Positions 27,401 to 38,796 of a DNA stretch of 64,000 bases are shown in pieces. How positions within the stretch are numbered: position 1 is the first letter of the stretch; each line of letters opens with the position of its first letter. Origin of the DNA: Pelecanus crispus (Eukaryota > Chordata > Aves > Pelecaniformes > Pelecanidae). The translations under genes were made by a program, and so were the position numbers. The notes beneath the pieces are model-generated. The model had not been told where the DNA came from, made no database searches, and was given only the letters and a program-made list of their open reading frames with translations. The DNA lies in the NCBI RefSeq assembly GCF_030463565.1, contig NC_134643.1:121995809-122059808 (forward strand), given 5' to 3'.

Positions 27401-30400
27401 CTTACATATTCAGAAAGAAGACACATTGCATATTTATGTTCATCTCCTGATGTGTGATTTCTTTGATGCTGTTCAAGGGGACTGTTCACTCATTTACTCA
27501 AAATGCAGCACTGACTGAATCCTCTCCTCATTCAGATGCTGCAGTAAGGTGTTTGACCGGAAGGAGGATAAGTTATTCCTAATGTGAGTTCTGCGTTGCT
27601 GCAGCTGGATTGCTATTAGACCCCAATCAAGTTTGGTCAAAATTAGCTTGAACATCCCTTTGGCACACACTGATTCCTCTGACTTCGGTGCAGATACACA
27701 TCAGTAATGTCTGCTTGTGGGAGATTGCACACACAAAGATGCAGCCGTTGAAAAAGTGGCCTTCAGTACCGAGTACACAGAATTCCTCCGAGCTGAACTC
27801 ATTGCTCAGCTGGCATTGTAGCTGCCAGGAGAGCTAGTAGGGAGATAGCAAGGATGCACATAAACCAGAGAGAAAGAAATTGAACATTTTTTGACTGAAT
27901 CACTAAAAGCCAAAATCTTGTTAAACCACAGGAAGCTGTTAAATAGGGTTTTTTTTGTTATAGGTCTTTCCAGTTAACTTCTGTGCTGTCCTGCAAAAGC
28001 AAGCCAGCCTTGGTTTGCATTTAGTCACCTGTGACACCAGGCAAGCCTTGGGAAGTACTCCAAAAACTGGTCTGCCAAGAGCCTGCAGGCATATGACAAC
28101 TGGCTTCTCAGGTAGAAGAGCCAACTCCAACATGAATATAGACGATAAGGAGCTATTAACTCCCACAAAAACATGAGCTAACATCTACCAAAGGCAAAAT
28201 AAAACATGTACTCACTGTATCACTGAATTTGTAGAAAACCATCAGCACAACAGCCTCCTGTTTTTTAAGACACTGTGAGTAGCTCCCCAGGCAGGAAATT
28301 TTGTAGAAAACATAATTCAGTTTGCCAGATTGCTGTTATGCTCCTAGTCCATTCATTTATGAATTGTGGGACCTGATGAGATACATCCACCAGTCCTGAG
28401 GGCAGATGAAGTTGCTAAGCCACTATCCATCATATTTGAGAAGTAGTGGCAGTCCGATGAAGTTCCTACTGACTGGAAAAAGGGAAACCCCCTTTTTTAA
28501 ATAGAATTTTTAACCCCCATGTTTAAAAATGGAAAAAAGGAAGACCCGGGGAACTACAGGCCAGTCAGTCTTACCTCTGTGCTTGGCAAGATCATGGAGC
28601 ACATCCTCCTGGAAACTATGCTAAGGCACATGGAAAATAAGGAGGTGATTGGTGACAGCCAGCATGGCTTCACTAAGAGCAAATCGTGCCTGACAAATTT
28701 GGTGGCCTTCTACAATGGGGTTACGGCATTGGTGGGTAAGGGAAGAGCAACTGACGTAATCTGCCTGGACTTTTGCAAAGCATTTGACACTGTCCCACAT
28801 GACATCCTTGTCTCTAAATTGGAGAAACATGGATTTGATGGATGGACCACTCAGTGGATAAGGAACTGGCTGGACGGTCGCACTCAGAGAGTTGTGATCA
28901 ACGGCTTGATGTCCGAGTGGAGACCAGTGACAAGTGGCATTCCTCAGGGGTTGGTATTGGGACTGGTGCTGTTTAAAGTCTTTGTCAGCAACATGGACAG
29001 TGGGATTGAGTGCACCCTCAGCACTCAGTCCCACTGTTGTTTGCCAACAACACCAAGCTGTGTGGTGCGGTCGACACACTGGAGGGAAGGGATGTTATCC
29101 AGAGGGACCTTGACAGGCTTGAGAGGTGGGCTGGTGCAAACCTCATGAAGTTCAGCAAGGCCAAGTGCAAGGTCCTGCACGTGGGTTGGGGCAATCCCAA
29201 GCACAAATACAGGCTGGGTGGAGGATGGATTGAGAGCAGCCCTGAGGAGAAGGACTTGGGGGTGTTGGTTGATGAGAAGCTCAGCATGGCCCAGCAATGT
29301 GTGCTTGCAGCCCAGAAAGCCAACTGTGTCCTGGGCTGCATCAAAAGAAATGTGACCAGCAGGTCAAGGAAGGTGATTCTCCCCCTCCACTGTCGTGAGA
29401 CCCCACCTGGAGTTCTGCGTTCAGCTCTGGGGCCCCCAGCATAAGAAGGATGTGGACCTGTCGGAGCGAGTCCAGAGGAGGCCCACGAAGATGATCAGAG
29501 GGCTGGAGCACTTCTCCTATGAAGACAGGCTGAGAGACTTGGGGTTGTTCAGCCTGGAGAAGAGAAGGCTCCAGGGAGACCTTACAGCAGCCTTCCAGTA
29601 CCTGAAGGGGGCCTGTAAGAGAGCTGGAGAGGGACTTTTTACAAGGGCAGGTAGTGATAGGACAAGGAGTAATGGCTTTAAACTGAAAGACGGTACATTT
29701 AGATTAGGTAGAAGGAAGAAATTCTTCACTATGAGGGTGGTGAGGCAGAGGAACAGGTTGTCCAGAGAAGTTGTGGATGCCCGATCCCTGGAACTGTTCA
29801 AGGCCAGGTTGGATGGGGCTTTGAGCAACCTGGTCTAGTGGAAAGTGTCCCTGCCCATGACAGGGAGGTTGGAACTAGGTGATCTTTAAGGTCCCTTCCA
29901 ACCCAAACCATTCTATGATTTTATTATTCTGTCTGATAATTGCTCCTGATATTCTTCAGTTGTTTTTGTACTTGCCAAAATAAGCTACTTGGCTGCCTGA
30001 AACGTCCACCCAAATATATCCTTACTCATGTAAAATTGCCAGGGAGGGAGACTAAAACAGATGATTTAATCAGAGCTATCCAGTGTTTTAGTTCAGCCTT
30101 CCCTGCCTGCCCAGCAGCCTCCCAGGACACATGGGTGTTAGGTTTTTAGGTCTCTGAAAAGACAAAGAAAGAGTTGCTCTTCTAAAAATCCACATCCAAA
30201 GGTAACCCATGAACCCTTTGCCAAACAAACAAATCAGCCCAGTATCTCCCGCTGGCTCCACTCAAGTATGTGACTTGCTTAGTGCTGGTGTCAGGAGATT
30301 AACTTTAAAAATCACAAATCTGCCCCATTTTCACATATTAAAGGTGAATCTTTTTTTTTCAAGAACTCTGCTTTCAAACCTCCCCTTTCTTTCCAAACGA

Positions 30401-33400
30401 GTGATTTGGGGAACCTTTGGGAATGCCTTTGCGAGCGCTATTTCTCCTCCCTCTGAAGAGGCACAAATGAGCTTCAGCAGTTGGAAGGTGACAAGTTGCC
30501 GTCCTTATCTGAGTTTTGTTGTAGGAAGGAGGACTGATTTAATGCCCAGAGCAATATGTTTTCAGACCTCTAGAATGTCCCTACCTCAGAAGACTAGAAT
30601 GAGAAGTATCTGTCATCCACAGAAAGTCACAAAATGCATGAGGTAATGCTGAGTGGAAGCAGACGGCTTCAGGAAAGTTTTACTTACTCCAGACTTGTCA
30701 TTTCTTCATACTTCCTGCTTAGAAACCAAAACTAAGGGGTGTTTTTGCTTTGTGGCTTGGAGTTTAGCACATGTGGATACTGGGAATTTCATCGCATCTA
30801 GAGACATTCTTCCTTTAATTAAAGTGGATTTTTTAAAGTTTGTTTGACACACACACACACTTTCCCGCTCAAATAATTTCAGCTTCAGTGTAAAATCCTG
30901 CTAATCAAGTTTCATTGTTTTATAAATTGTGGTAGAGGGGTAAGTCTTGAATGAAGAAATCCCAACTCCAAGTGTAGATGTTAGCAAGGCAGGTTTTCAC
31001 ACACGGCACATGCTTCTTGCTCAGTCCACAGCGGGGAGGTTCAGCAATCTGGACTCTCTTCATCTGCACAAAGGTAGGGGTAGTTTAGGCTGCTTTGAAA
31101 ATTATGTGGGTTACCTCATGTAATTAAGGCATGAAGGCAGTGCAGTGTAGATGCCTTTGAGGTTGCTTTAGGCATGCAACCTTGGCTTGTGGTGGCAGCC
31201 TTACTAGAACAGCCTGGAATTTGGTATGGGAAGAAGCAGCCAAATATTTCCCTGGTTAAATATTGAGCCTGTTTTGACCTCTTCGCCACAGCACAATGGC
31301 TTCTACCAGCGACAGCCATAACAGATCTAAAGCTACCTTTAATACAGTGAACTTCACTGTAGCGCTAGCTGTTGTGACACACAAAAATTGATCTCACCTG
31401 ACTTGAACTGAAATTAGGCATTCCATCAAATCATCTCAATAACCCAGGGATCAAGAGGAAGACCTGCAAACAGCATTGCATCTCCCTTGACTTGCACACT
31501 TATCTTGAGATGGAATAGATGGAGAGCTATTTGAATGTGCTTATTTTTTCCAAGTGATCATGAAGGGAACATAGAGGTCTTACACTGGGCACCTCATTTG
31601 GAGGTTGACGAGAATCTTACTGCAACCAGAGCGTGCACCTGCAAGTCAGCATGAGGTAGGTAGCTTGCTGCAAGTTCACATTCTCATTGCAGCTGACTTC
31701 CTTGCATTAACAGATCTTAATATTTAATTCTGAAATCCTGCTTAGGCAAACGTATGCCTGAAGTTGATAGCAGATTTGTATCTCTAGTCGTGCGTGTAGC
31801 AGCTATAATTTCTGATAACATCAGAGTTGTATATTTATGGTATGTATTTTTCTTTCAGACTGTTTGTCTTACACGGCGCTAGAAGTTTTATCAAAAAGGT
31901 GTTATGGGAAACAGAGATGCAAAATCATTGTCACTAGCCGGGATTTTGGAAATCCGTGCCTACCTGGAGTGACAAAACACCTTAACGTCAGCTATGCATG
32001 TGGTAAGAGCAAATGCGTGACCATTTTGAAGCTGTGATTCTGCTTGCAAAGCAAGCCAATGCCAAATAGTGCACATGTATGAAGACAGACACACACACAG
32101 TGCACACAGAGGCTTCCTAAATCTCCCTTTCCTTTTAACATGGGAAGTTTGTGACATAGCTATACAAGAATGACCAAATATGTGAACAATTCCATGGGCA
32201 GAGCTGCACCTAATGTAAACTCAGACATTAAGGGGTTTTTTTCCTATAAAAATACAATTGACAATAAAATATAAAGTATGTGTTTAAATATTTTGAGAAA
32301 TCAGTCTGTTCTACAGAATTCACCTGCAACAGAGCTAGGAAAAATAACATGGCATTGCCTGCCATCAGTGCATGTAAAGCAATCCTGCATAATTGAAGTA
32401 CTGTGTAGAAGAAGCCCAGTCCTGAAATTTGATTCACATGAGCACACCTACAGCCTTGCAGAGGGATTTCCTTTCTCATGGGCAAAGTCTCACTAAAAGT
32501 AAAGGTCTGAGGTTATACATCCCTTGCAGGACTGAACCCTACTTCAGCTCATTTCTCAGACAAGTGGAAACAGTTTTCCATATTCTTTACCATAGACTAA
32601 TATATTTACATCAGGGGAAAGCAGAATTCCCTACAATTCTTTCTCTCAAAAGCAAAGGCCGTGGGACAGCAAGGTGTAATGTCAATAAAGGTGAGAGAAA
32701 AAGTGGTTGCAGAACTTGAATGTGGTGCTTTATTTTGGTATTGCACATTTTTAGGAATGGCTGCGCATTTCTTAAGCCTCGAACAGGTTTCCTCAGGCTC
32801 TGCTTTCTGCTGCTGGCTAGCTGTGGGGTGGAAGTGTGAGGGTCGGGGTGATTGTCTCTCACATGCCTCTGCCTCACCCAGAGGATGCGTAAAAGCTTTT
32901 TCACGAAGCTACCCCTCTGCTTACTGTGCACCGCTTGGAAAGCTGCCAGCCCTGCTCCTTTGTGGCTCTTTCTGGTCTGTCGGGAGTCACAGCAGTAGCT
33001 CCATGGGGACATATCATAGAGTCCTTCTGCTGCATCTCTAGCAAGTGGGGGTCAAAGGGCGCAGGTTATCTGAGACGTGCTTTTGGGAACAGCAGCACAG
33101 GATTGATTACCAGATCACTATGTACCTGAAGATCAGAGGAAAATGAGCCCCGGCTGCTTCCTTGCTGCCATGAGAGATTTTCTTTTTTAGTCTCCCTGTG
33201 AGTTAGTTGTCAGGTGAGAGGCATTGCAGTAATTCAGCTTTATATTTTTGAAGAGAGCTGGAGATCTGCCTTTGCACTAATACGTTATATTATTGTACAG
33301 TTACCTTCATGCTGTAGTTACTTTATGAATGAGTTAATGGCATTCTCTTTAATTAGAGTAAGGATAATTATAACAGATTGTTCTTTCTTGCACATCTGTG

Positions 33401-36400
33401 TACTAGAAAACCAGCATAAGTTTGTTAGCAGTGAAGTTATGCATTCTGTTATTTAGTGAAGTGGTTTTGCAAAAACACGTGGGTAATAAATAGTGTTCTT
33501 GTGTGTTGCTGGCACATTTTGAAGACTTTTTCTTCTGCCAAATCCTACTGAGCTGTACAGTCTGAAGCATTAGCCAATGATTTGCAGGTCTAATTATTTT
33601 ACAGATCATCTCGTGAACATGGGAAGAGTTTGGGCACATTCCAGAATGACATTTTACATTCTTTCCCCTCACTAGAAGATCCCTCCTAACCTGATGCTTC
33701 CCAAGATAAGGTAAACAGGCCTCCCCCTGAAGTGACAGGAGCACAACAGAGCAGACCACGTTCTCTGAGGGCTGTGCCACACTTGACAGTATTTCCATCA
33801 TGGTCAGGAATGTGAAAAAAAATCATACTCCCCACTACAGTGGTCAGCAACCATTTAGGGCTAGTGTGTCTGGCTGCATTTTTATTTTTGCAGTTAATTC
33901 CTGCAAAAACTTCGCAGGAGCCGGGAGGTGCTGGTTTCTCGCAGTCTCAGTGCCCCCAACGACCTGCTCAGCATCTCGTGTCTGCGTGACGTGACATCTC
34001 CTGGCTCTTGCTGAGGCTGGACGTCAGGAGCCTCTCTCAGGAAACACAGCTCCCGATGCCCTGTGTTGTATCTGCTCTCCCTGGATGCCATTCAAAATCC
34101 GTCTGTGGGCTGCCTTTGGCAGCTTGTGGTAGGTGACCGTCTCCAACCCTACTTGACAAAGTAGTGCTGGCACAAGTTGTAGTATAGATGTGATTATCTT
34201 GATAAAAATTCCTTGTGCTAGTACCAGTTACTCTGTTCAGCGACCTGATGCAGCCTATCCTAGTTAAAGTTGTTGTGCCTGAAATGAAGCCATAATGAAA
34301 ATTAACAATGCAAGCAGTCAGGAGCTGTTTTTGTCCATGCCATTTTGAATTAAGCATCCCTCTACAACAGATATTTGAATGGCATATTAAATAGCCATTC
34401 AAACCCGACGGGAAGACATGGGGAAAAGATTCAGTACTGTAGGAAGGAAAACCCTGGGAAGTTCCCCTTGGGAGGGGAGCAGGAGGAACATCAGCACAGG
34501 TGAAGGAGCCCCGGCCTGGGCACCAGGCCATGCGACAGGAGCTTTGGGTCACACAGAGGTGCTGGGTATGGTGCATCCTCCCGGGATGTTGTTTGTAACA
34601 CGTTCATGTTGTTCATAACAGCCAGGCCTGCAAATTTAGAGTGCACTCTGAAAACAAACCAGCCTGCTCACTGTCTGCCTCATGCACAACCAAAAACACT
34701 GTCACTGGAAAACAGTTCAGAATTACGATGAGGTACAAGCCAAAATAGAAGTGAGCTCATTCTCCCCTATCTCTGTTGGCTTTCTATTGCAAACAGGAGT
34801 TAAGGGTCCCAAAAAAATTCCTTCATCACGAAAGGAAACAGCTATGACTTTGAGCCCACACACAAAGAAAAGTTCTGCTCAGAAAGAAGTGCTATTTTTA
34901 GTTGTTTTTCAAACAAAAACTATGTTAAGCCCCAAACCTCAGTCTCCTCTGTTCCGTTTAATTTTCCTTAACGCTATTTATTGGCAAATGTTTCTATGTG
35001 GGACAGAGGTGAGCTTCATACTTGAAATTTCTTCCTTCCCCCTGCCTTCACATCAGTCTGAAAATCAGTCAGTCTGCCTTCACATAGCACAGGGAACAGG
35101 TGCCAAGATCTGGGTATCTGAAGGGCCTGTTCATCTAACACAGAGTATGTGAACTCATAATGTCTGCATTATGCACCTGCTTTTAGCTCTTTTAAGAGGA
35201 GTGTGAAAACTTATCAAAGGAAAAAAATAATGAAATGAGAAGGAAGCAGCCCACTCCCACCCAGCACATCTCTTCCCATCCTGAGCACCTTCCTCCTCGG
35301 CAACCATTTGTCTCAGAGGCTGTGCAGAGGATGTCACACAAGACTTTAAACATTTCTCTGAGAATGACAGTGAATTATCTTCATTGAAAAACAGTATCTA
35401 GACACAGTTTAGCATCTGACTGTAGCCCACTTGTTGGCCAATTTTGTCTCCTATCCACTGGTTAGCACAACCCTTGTGGGGTAGAAAAAAAAGGGGGCAG
35501 AAAACAAGGGGGCAGGTCCCCCCACTGTATGCAGCTGCACTGACGTTCCAGGAACTCCACGCGGGCACAGGGCCCGGTGTGTGAATCCAGTTGGAGGTTC
35601 AGAGCTGCCCTTACTAGCCTCTAGCAAGAGATGACAGCATTCATGATCTGTCCCCTTTGGTGTTTTGCTAATCTCTAGGTAAAAATTATTGGCTCTCTAC
35701 CTGTGCATCCCATCCCTCGGGCTCGCTCTGCCTGCCGCACTTGCCGTTTTCTTCCTTCCTTGCCCACCCCACCTTCCTTTCAGTCTTCTTCCCAGTTACT
35801 TTATTCCCTTTCCCACTTCCCTTCCTGCTCTGCCTCTGGACACAGCCACCCGCTCCAGTCTCTGAGTGGTGGAGCCACCTGCTCCAATCCCTTCGATACC
35901 ATCGGAAAGCCAGGGTTAGCAGTGGGATTGGTAATTAACTGGGGATCTGGTTCCTAAAGCTAACAGTACACAATTTGTCTTCCATCTTTTCAGTTCCGAA
36001 ATTTATCCTCACGGCTGTCAACCCCCTGGTCACCAATGGCAAGTCTTCCGTCAACCAGAACGATGGTACGTACCATCAAAAAGATACGGTTTTCTGCTCT
36101 CCTTTGACTTTGATTGAAATAAGGCTTTTTCCCACTGCAGAGCTTGGTCTGAGGGAGCTGGGACAAGGTAATGGAAACCCTGCTGAAATAGCTGCTCTTC
36201 CCCTCGGAGGGCAGCGTGACGGGCTGGGAGCAGGACGGGACGCACGCAAGCACAGTCCTGCTGTCACAGTACCGCTGTGAAACGAATGACCCCTCCACGC
36301 CTACCCATAACCAGCGTGCTGTCTTCTAACTTTCAGTGAACCATGGGAAGAGTAAAAGTGAAACTGCAGTTGTTTCAGGGTGAAGAATCTTTCAAGAGCT

Positions 36401-38655
36401 ATGCCAACACCTGCTCTTCTTAAGGGCAGATCAAATTAATGATGTGGCTAATGCGTATTCGCTGTCACCAATAACGGGAGCGTACTGCAGTGATTGGGCT
36501 GGGAAGTCCGTTTGAGAGCTGTGAAGCTTAACGGAAATAAATTCTTTCAGAAAGCTTGATGGGAATAGGCAAGGGGTTTCACTGGGCAATAGATTCTTTT
36601 AAATAATTTTGCCATTTTCTAGATATTAAATACTTTCTATACTTTGTTATTACTACTTTATTTCAATTTTTTTATTATTTGTCAAACATTGTTTGGTCTG
36701 ATGTTCTGCAAGTTTCCTACGGCACAGCACTGGCCTGCTTGTGTTTTGGACAGACTTGTTAGTTCAAAAGTTACTGGGTGAGTATCAGCTTGGCAGCTTC
36801 ATCATCTGCGATATGACTGAACCTGCTTTCCCTCCTCGTGTCACAGGTGTCGACCTTGATCCAAAGGAATCAAGACTTCCAAAGAAAGATGGAATTATTG
36901 TTAGCAACTCCTTGGCTACATTTGCATACATTAGAGGTAGGAAAATGAGGCTGAGATTGTTTGGTTCATTAGATTGTGGCATTTCGGGAAAAGGGGGGAT
37001 CACCTCAGAAGGTCACAACTGGTAATCCCATGTTTATAGTAATAGTATTATTACAATATAATCACAGTCTTGTGGATGGGACAATCGCAGCATAATTGAT
37101 ATTTATAGAATATTTTCCATCTTGAAGGATCCAAACTCTTTTAGAGACTGCAGCCAAGATTTTTTTAAATGAATATTTTCAATGGGGACTGTCAGTTGTT
37201 CAGTATTTTTGAAAACCTGGTCCTGATCTGGGAGCAGCACTGGAGACATCCATTTTTGGAAATGTTGGTTTGCATACATATAAGGATCATCAAGGGGCAT
37301 TAAAAAAAAACAAACACCAAACGCAGCCATCTCTGGTATGCGGCATGGCAGGTTTTGTGACTTAGCAACACTAAGGCAAACTTTGTTTAGGCAAATAATT
37401 TCATGATCACCGGATCTCTAACACCACAGGAGAAGTCAGGAATTTTGGAATCGAGCAAAGGCTGATGTTGGGAAGCTATTCTGGAGCTAAGATTCCTGCT
37501 CTTCTAGAAAACGCCAAGAACCACGCAGCTGTCGAGCATCATCCCACAGCCTTTGCAAGGGCTTCCCCCGCCAGCACGAGGGGCAGCCGCAGCCTGCCAG
37601 CGCGGCGAGACAGCCTGTCCCTGCAGGTGGCACCCAGCTGCCCCCAGCAGCTCTCCCCAAAACCCCAGACCCCACCATGCTTGAGACTTCCCGGCAACAC
37701 CCCAAGCAGCCAGGGCTGGATTTTACAACCCATCGAGAAAGGCCATTTCCACATGTGTCTCACTTGTTGCTATACTGAGAAGTGATCTCAGACCATGTCA
37801 AGGAAGAAAAATGCTCCCTACCCAGCCTGGCCTGGAGATGCTGCCGTGGCTCCGGGCAGCCCAGAGTCGCTCTTCCCATGCCCCCTCTTCATGAGGGTAA
37901 GGCCCATTTTGGCAGGATGGCTGGAAAAAAAAAAGGGGTATGCTTCTGGTAGCTGGTTGAGAATGCTAGTAAGCTGCTAATAAAAAGATGGGATAATGTT
38001 TTTCATTTATAATGTTATTAAGAGGCTGGGATTTTTGCACAGTAATTTGAAGAGGCAGAGACAGCAGTGTTCAGACTGCAAGTGCAGGGTGGTTTCGGTG
38101 CATGACAGAAAAAGCCTCCCCACGCACCCCATCCCCACAAGCACCCCCCACCGTTCTGGTGACGTAATGCAGGGCACTTCAGAAACGGCAGATGACTACT
38201 TTTTTTGTAGCTAGACTTCAGCAGAGTTTGTAAAGTGTGTAAGCACTGGCTTTCTGATTTCAGATCACCCTGAAAGAGCTGCTCTCCTGTTTGTGTCCAG
38301 CGTTTGCGTGGGATTAATCTTCACACTGTGTGCTTTGGTGATCTGCATGTCATGCTCGAATGACTTCCAGAAATTGCACAGAAGGACGGAACGCTTAGTG
38401 CCAGAAAGTGACGAAATGTATGAGAACAGTGAAAATGAGGAGGAGGAGGAGGAAGATTCCTCCGATTCGGATGTCCAGGATGAGATAGTGGGACTTTACA
38501 GACCGTCTTACTCAGGTTACAATTCAGCAGAGGCGGCAGAACTGGCGGAAAGGATAGAGCGCAGGGAGCAGATCATACAAGAAATTTGGATGAACAGTGG
38601 TTTGGATATGACACCTCCTAGAAATATGGATACATTTTATATTAATGAACAATAA
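12232..38655 (+). CDS. EVA1C: EVA1C (FAM176C), protein eva-1 homolog C; 3' seven exons, partial gene
   Basis: This is a single-pass membrane glycoprotein. The C. elegans orthologue EVA-1 is a co-receptor for SLT-1/Slit with SAX-3/Robo, and mammalian EVA1C binds heparin. Joined exons are 12232-12428, 16430-16553, 19574-19726, 31859-32002, 35994-36065, 36847-36936 and 38264-38655. They give about 390 residues in one frame with all junctions GT/AG. Human EVA1C is 441 residues, and the missing part is the N-terminal exon outside the window. Exons 2-3 form SUEL lectin domain 1 ([11 protein letters not shown], then DECQNLRSC and FGPDLCPGT). Exons 4-5 form lectin domain 2 ([39 protein letters not shown]). 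Exons 6-7 are a stalk. Exon 8 holds the transmembrane helix, an acidic run ([15 protein letters not shown]) and the FAM176 tail ([20 protein letters not shown]). Potential N-glycosylation sites are NHT and NVS. Identification is by remembered human sequence and is very secure. Confidence 0.96.
12429..16429 (+). other. EVA1C: EVA1C intron 2
   Basis: This is a 4.0-kb intron. Its only recognisable content is the solo LTR at 15041-15608 and a short poly-A run just after it (about 15658-15672). I see nothing coding elsewhere in it. Confidence 0.8.
15036..15613 (-). mobile_element. Solo endogenous-retrovirus LTR (15041-15608) with 5-bp target duplication
   Basis: The element runs TG...CA and is flanked by identical 5-bp duplications ATTGC (15036-15040 and 15609-15613). 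Read on the minus strand it starts TGTCCTGGTTTCGGCTGGGA and ends GCTAAACCACGACA, the ends of an abundant avian LTR. A TATATAAAC promoter box lies at 15344-15352 (complement), and an ATTAAA-type polyadenylation signal lies in the AT-rich stretch around 15170. There is no internal retroviral sequence, so it is a solo LTR left by recombination. The 5-bp duplication suggests an ERVL-like integrase, but the family assignment is uncertain. It lies antisense in an EVA1C intron. Confidence 0.9.
16430..16553 (+). CDS. EVA1C: EVA1C exon 3 (SUEL lectin domain 1, second half)
   Basis: The acceptor is TTGTTCTAG and the donor is CCTA|GTAAGT. It reads [19 protein letters not shown], then [18 protein letters not shown] ending KCKP. 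The C-x-G-T/S-x-K-Y/F-L-x-V-x-F-x-C pattern is the C-terminal signature of a galactose-binding/SUEL lectin domain. The exon is 124 bp and ends in phase 1. Confidence 0.95.
16554..19573 (+). other. EVA1C: EVA1C intron 3
   Basis: This is a 3.0-kb intron. I found no repeats, RNA genes or extra exons that I can support. Confidence 0.8.
19574..19726 (+). CDS. EVA1C: EVA1C exon 4 (SUEL lectin domain 2, first half)
   Basis: The acceptor is CTCTTTTAG and the donor is TTTG|GTATGT. It encodes [18 protein letters not shown], then [15 protein letters not shown] and ends ERVPPF. The exon is 153 bp with phase 1 at both ends. Human has the same exon with NELKNKTVCEDQELKLHC. Confidence 0.95.
20557..20629. 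repeat. AT-rich inverted repeat
   Basis: GTAATATTAATGT (20557-20569) and its exact complement ACATTAATATTAC (20617-20629) flank a 47-bp AT-rich loop. A smaller hairpin TTAATGTT/AACATTAA (20603-20610, 20616-20623) overlaps the right arm. Confidence 0.75.
24286..24363 (-). mobile_element. CR1 LINE 3'-tail fragment
   Basis: The plus strand reads AGAATCATAGAACCATTTAG, then GGAAAAGACCTTGAAGATCATCC and CCAACCATTAACC. This is the complement of the conserved CR1 3' end. Only about 80 bp remains, so it is a heavily 5'-truncated copy inserted antisense to EVA1C. Confidence 0.85.
26077..26098. repeat. (GA)n microsatellite
   Basis: About ten GA units are interrupted only at the ends. It lies inside EVA1C intron 4. 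Confidence 0.9.
28366..29931 (+). mobile_element. CR1 non-LTR retrotransposon, 5'-truncated, dead ORF2
   Basis: This is chicken-repeat-1 family sequence in the same orientation as EVA1C. Translation gives reverse-transcriptase blocks in order: [72 protein letters not shown] (palm motif A, aspartate kept) and [12 protein letters not shown]. The FADD catalytic box is changed to FANN (29040-29051). The C-terminal blocks [20 protein letters not shown] and [15 protein letters not shown] follow. The frame is broken at least three times: an in-frame stop near 28446, a shift between about 29010 and 29040, and another near 29390-29400. It ends in the CR1 3' tail (CCTTCCAACCCAAACCATTC, TATGATTTT). Apurinic endonuclease and ORF1 are absent. 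It cannot be active. Confidence 0.95.
30847..30860. repeat. (CA)7 microsatellite
   Basis: A short perfect AC run in EVA1C intron 4. Confidence 0.85.
31859..32002 (+). CDS. EVA1C: EVA1C exon 5 (SUEL lectin domain 2, second half)
   Basis: The acceptor is TTTCTTTCAG and the donor is TGTG|GTAAGA. It reads [19 protein letters not shown], then [18 protein letters not shown] and HLNVSYAC. The exon is 144 bp, phase 1 at both ends, and completes the second lectin domain. It follows a 12.1-kb intron that carries the CR1 insertions. Confidence 0.95.
32003..35993 (+). other. EVA1C: EVA1C intron 5
   Basis: This is a 4.0-kb intron without any repeat or exon I can support. Open frames at 34037-34576 and 34682-35152 show no domain or family resemblance and no codon pattern suggesting selection. 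Confidence 0.75.
35994..36065 (+). CDS. EVA1C: EVA1C exon 6 (stalk)
   Basis: The acceptor is CATCTTTTCAG and the donor is GATG|GTACGT. It encodes [19 protein letters not shown] then VNQND. Human reads VPKNILTAIDPAIANLKPS, so this linker is less conserved than the lectin domains. The exon is 72 bp, phase 1 at both ends. Confidence 0.9.
36066..36846 (+). other. EVA1C: EVA1C intron 6
   Basis: This is a 781-bp intron with an AT-rich pyrimidine stretch about 180-240 bp before the acceptor. Nothing else is seen. Confidence 0.8.
36847..36936 (+). CDS. EVA1C: EVA1C exon 7 (juxtamembrane stalk)
   Basis: The acceptor is GTGTCACAG and the donor is AGAG|GTAGGA. It encodes [17 protein letters not shown] then [13 protein letters not shown]. 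The SNSLA-FAYIR motif is conserved with human, and the N-terminal few residues are shorter and divergent. The exon is 90 bp, phase 1 at both ends. Confidence 0.92.
36937..38263 (+). other. EVA1C: EVA1C intron 7
   Basis: This is a 1.3-kb intron. A GC-rich, CpG-containing patch lies at about 37540-37700. No exon-like reading frame there shows similarity to anything I know. Confidence 0.75.
38264..38655 (+). CDS. EVA1C: EVA1C exon 8 (transmembrane segment, cytoplasmic tail, stop)
   Basis: The acceptor is TGATTTCAG. The exon reads [17 protein letters not shown], continuing into [14 protein letters not shown] as a single hydrophobic helix. A basic stretch (LHRRTERL), an acidic glutamate-rich run, and the conserved [18 protein letters not shown] tail ending in NEQ follow. 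The stop is TAA at 38653-38655. Most of the tail's central part differs from human, while the [20 protein letters not shown] block is identical, which marks it as the functionally constrained piece. Confidence 0.96.
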
Positions 38656-38796
38656 ATGGCTTATTTTGGATGACGCCCTAGCCCTTTTTTTTTAAAAAAG
38701 AAATGTACCTTCTGTGAAGGAACATTTGTATCAGTGCATATAATTATTTGTAAAGTAAGAAGAAATATATGCAATAAAAGGAGAGTTTCAAAGCCT
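38656..38796 (+). promoter_or_regulatory. EVA1C: EVA1C 3' UTR with polyadenylation signals
   Basis: An AATAAA overlaps the stop codon (38651-38656), and a second AATAAA lies at 38773-38778 in GCAATAAAAGG. The second is better placed to make a conventional short 3' UTR. The cleavage site itself cannot be read from the sequence. Confidence 0.55.

Larger units (their letters stand above)
19727..31858 (+). other. EVA1C: EVA1C intron 4 (12.1 kb)
   Basis: This is the longest intron in the window. It holds an AT-rich inverted repeat near 20.56 kb, a CR1 tail at 24286-24363, a (GA)n run at 26077-26098, a 1.5-kb CR1 at 28366-29931 and a (CA)7 run near 30847-30860. The remainder looks unique and noncoding. 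Confidence 0.8.

Noticed and set aside
34037-34576. 179-residue minus-strand frame in EVA1C intron 5
   Set aside because: No domain, no splice support and no resemblance to known proteins.
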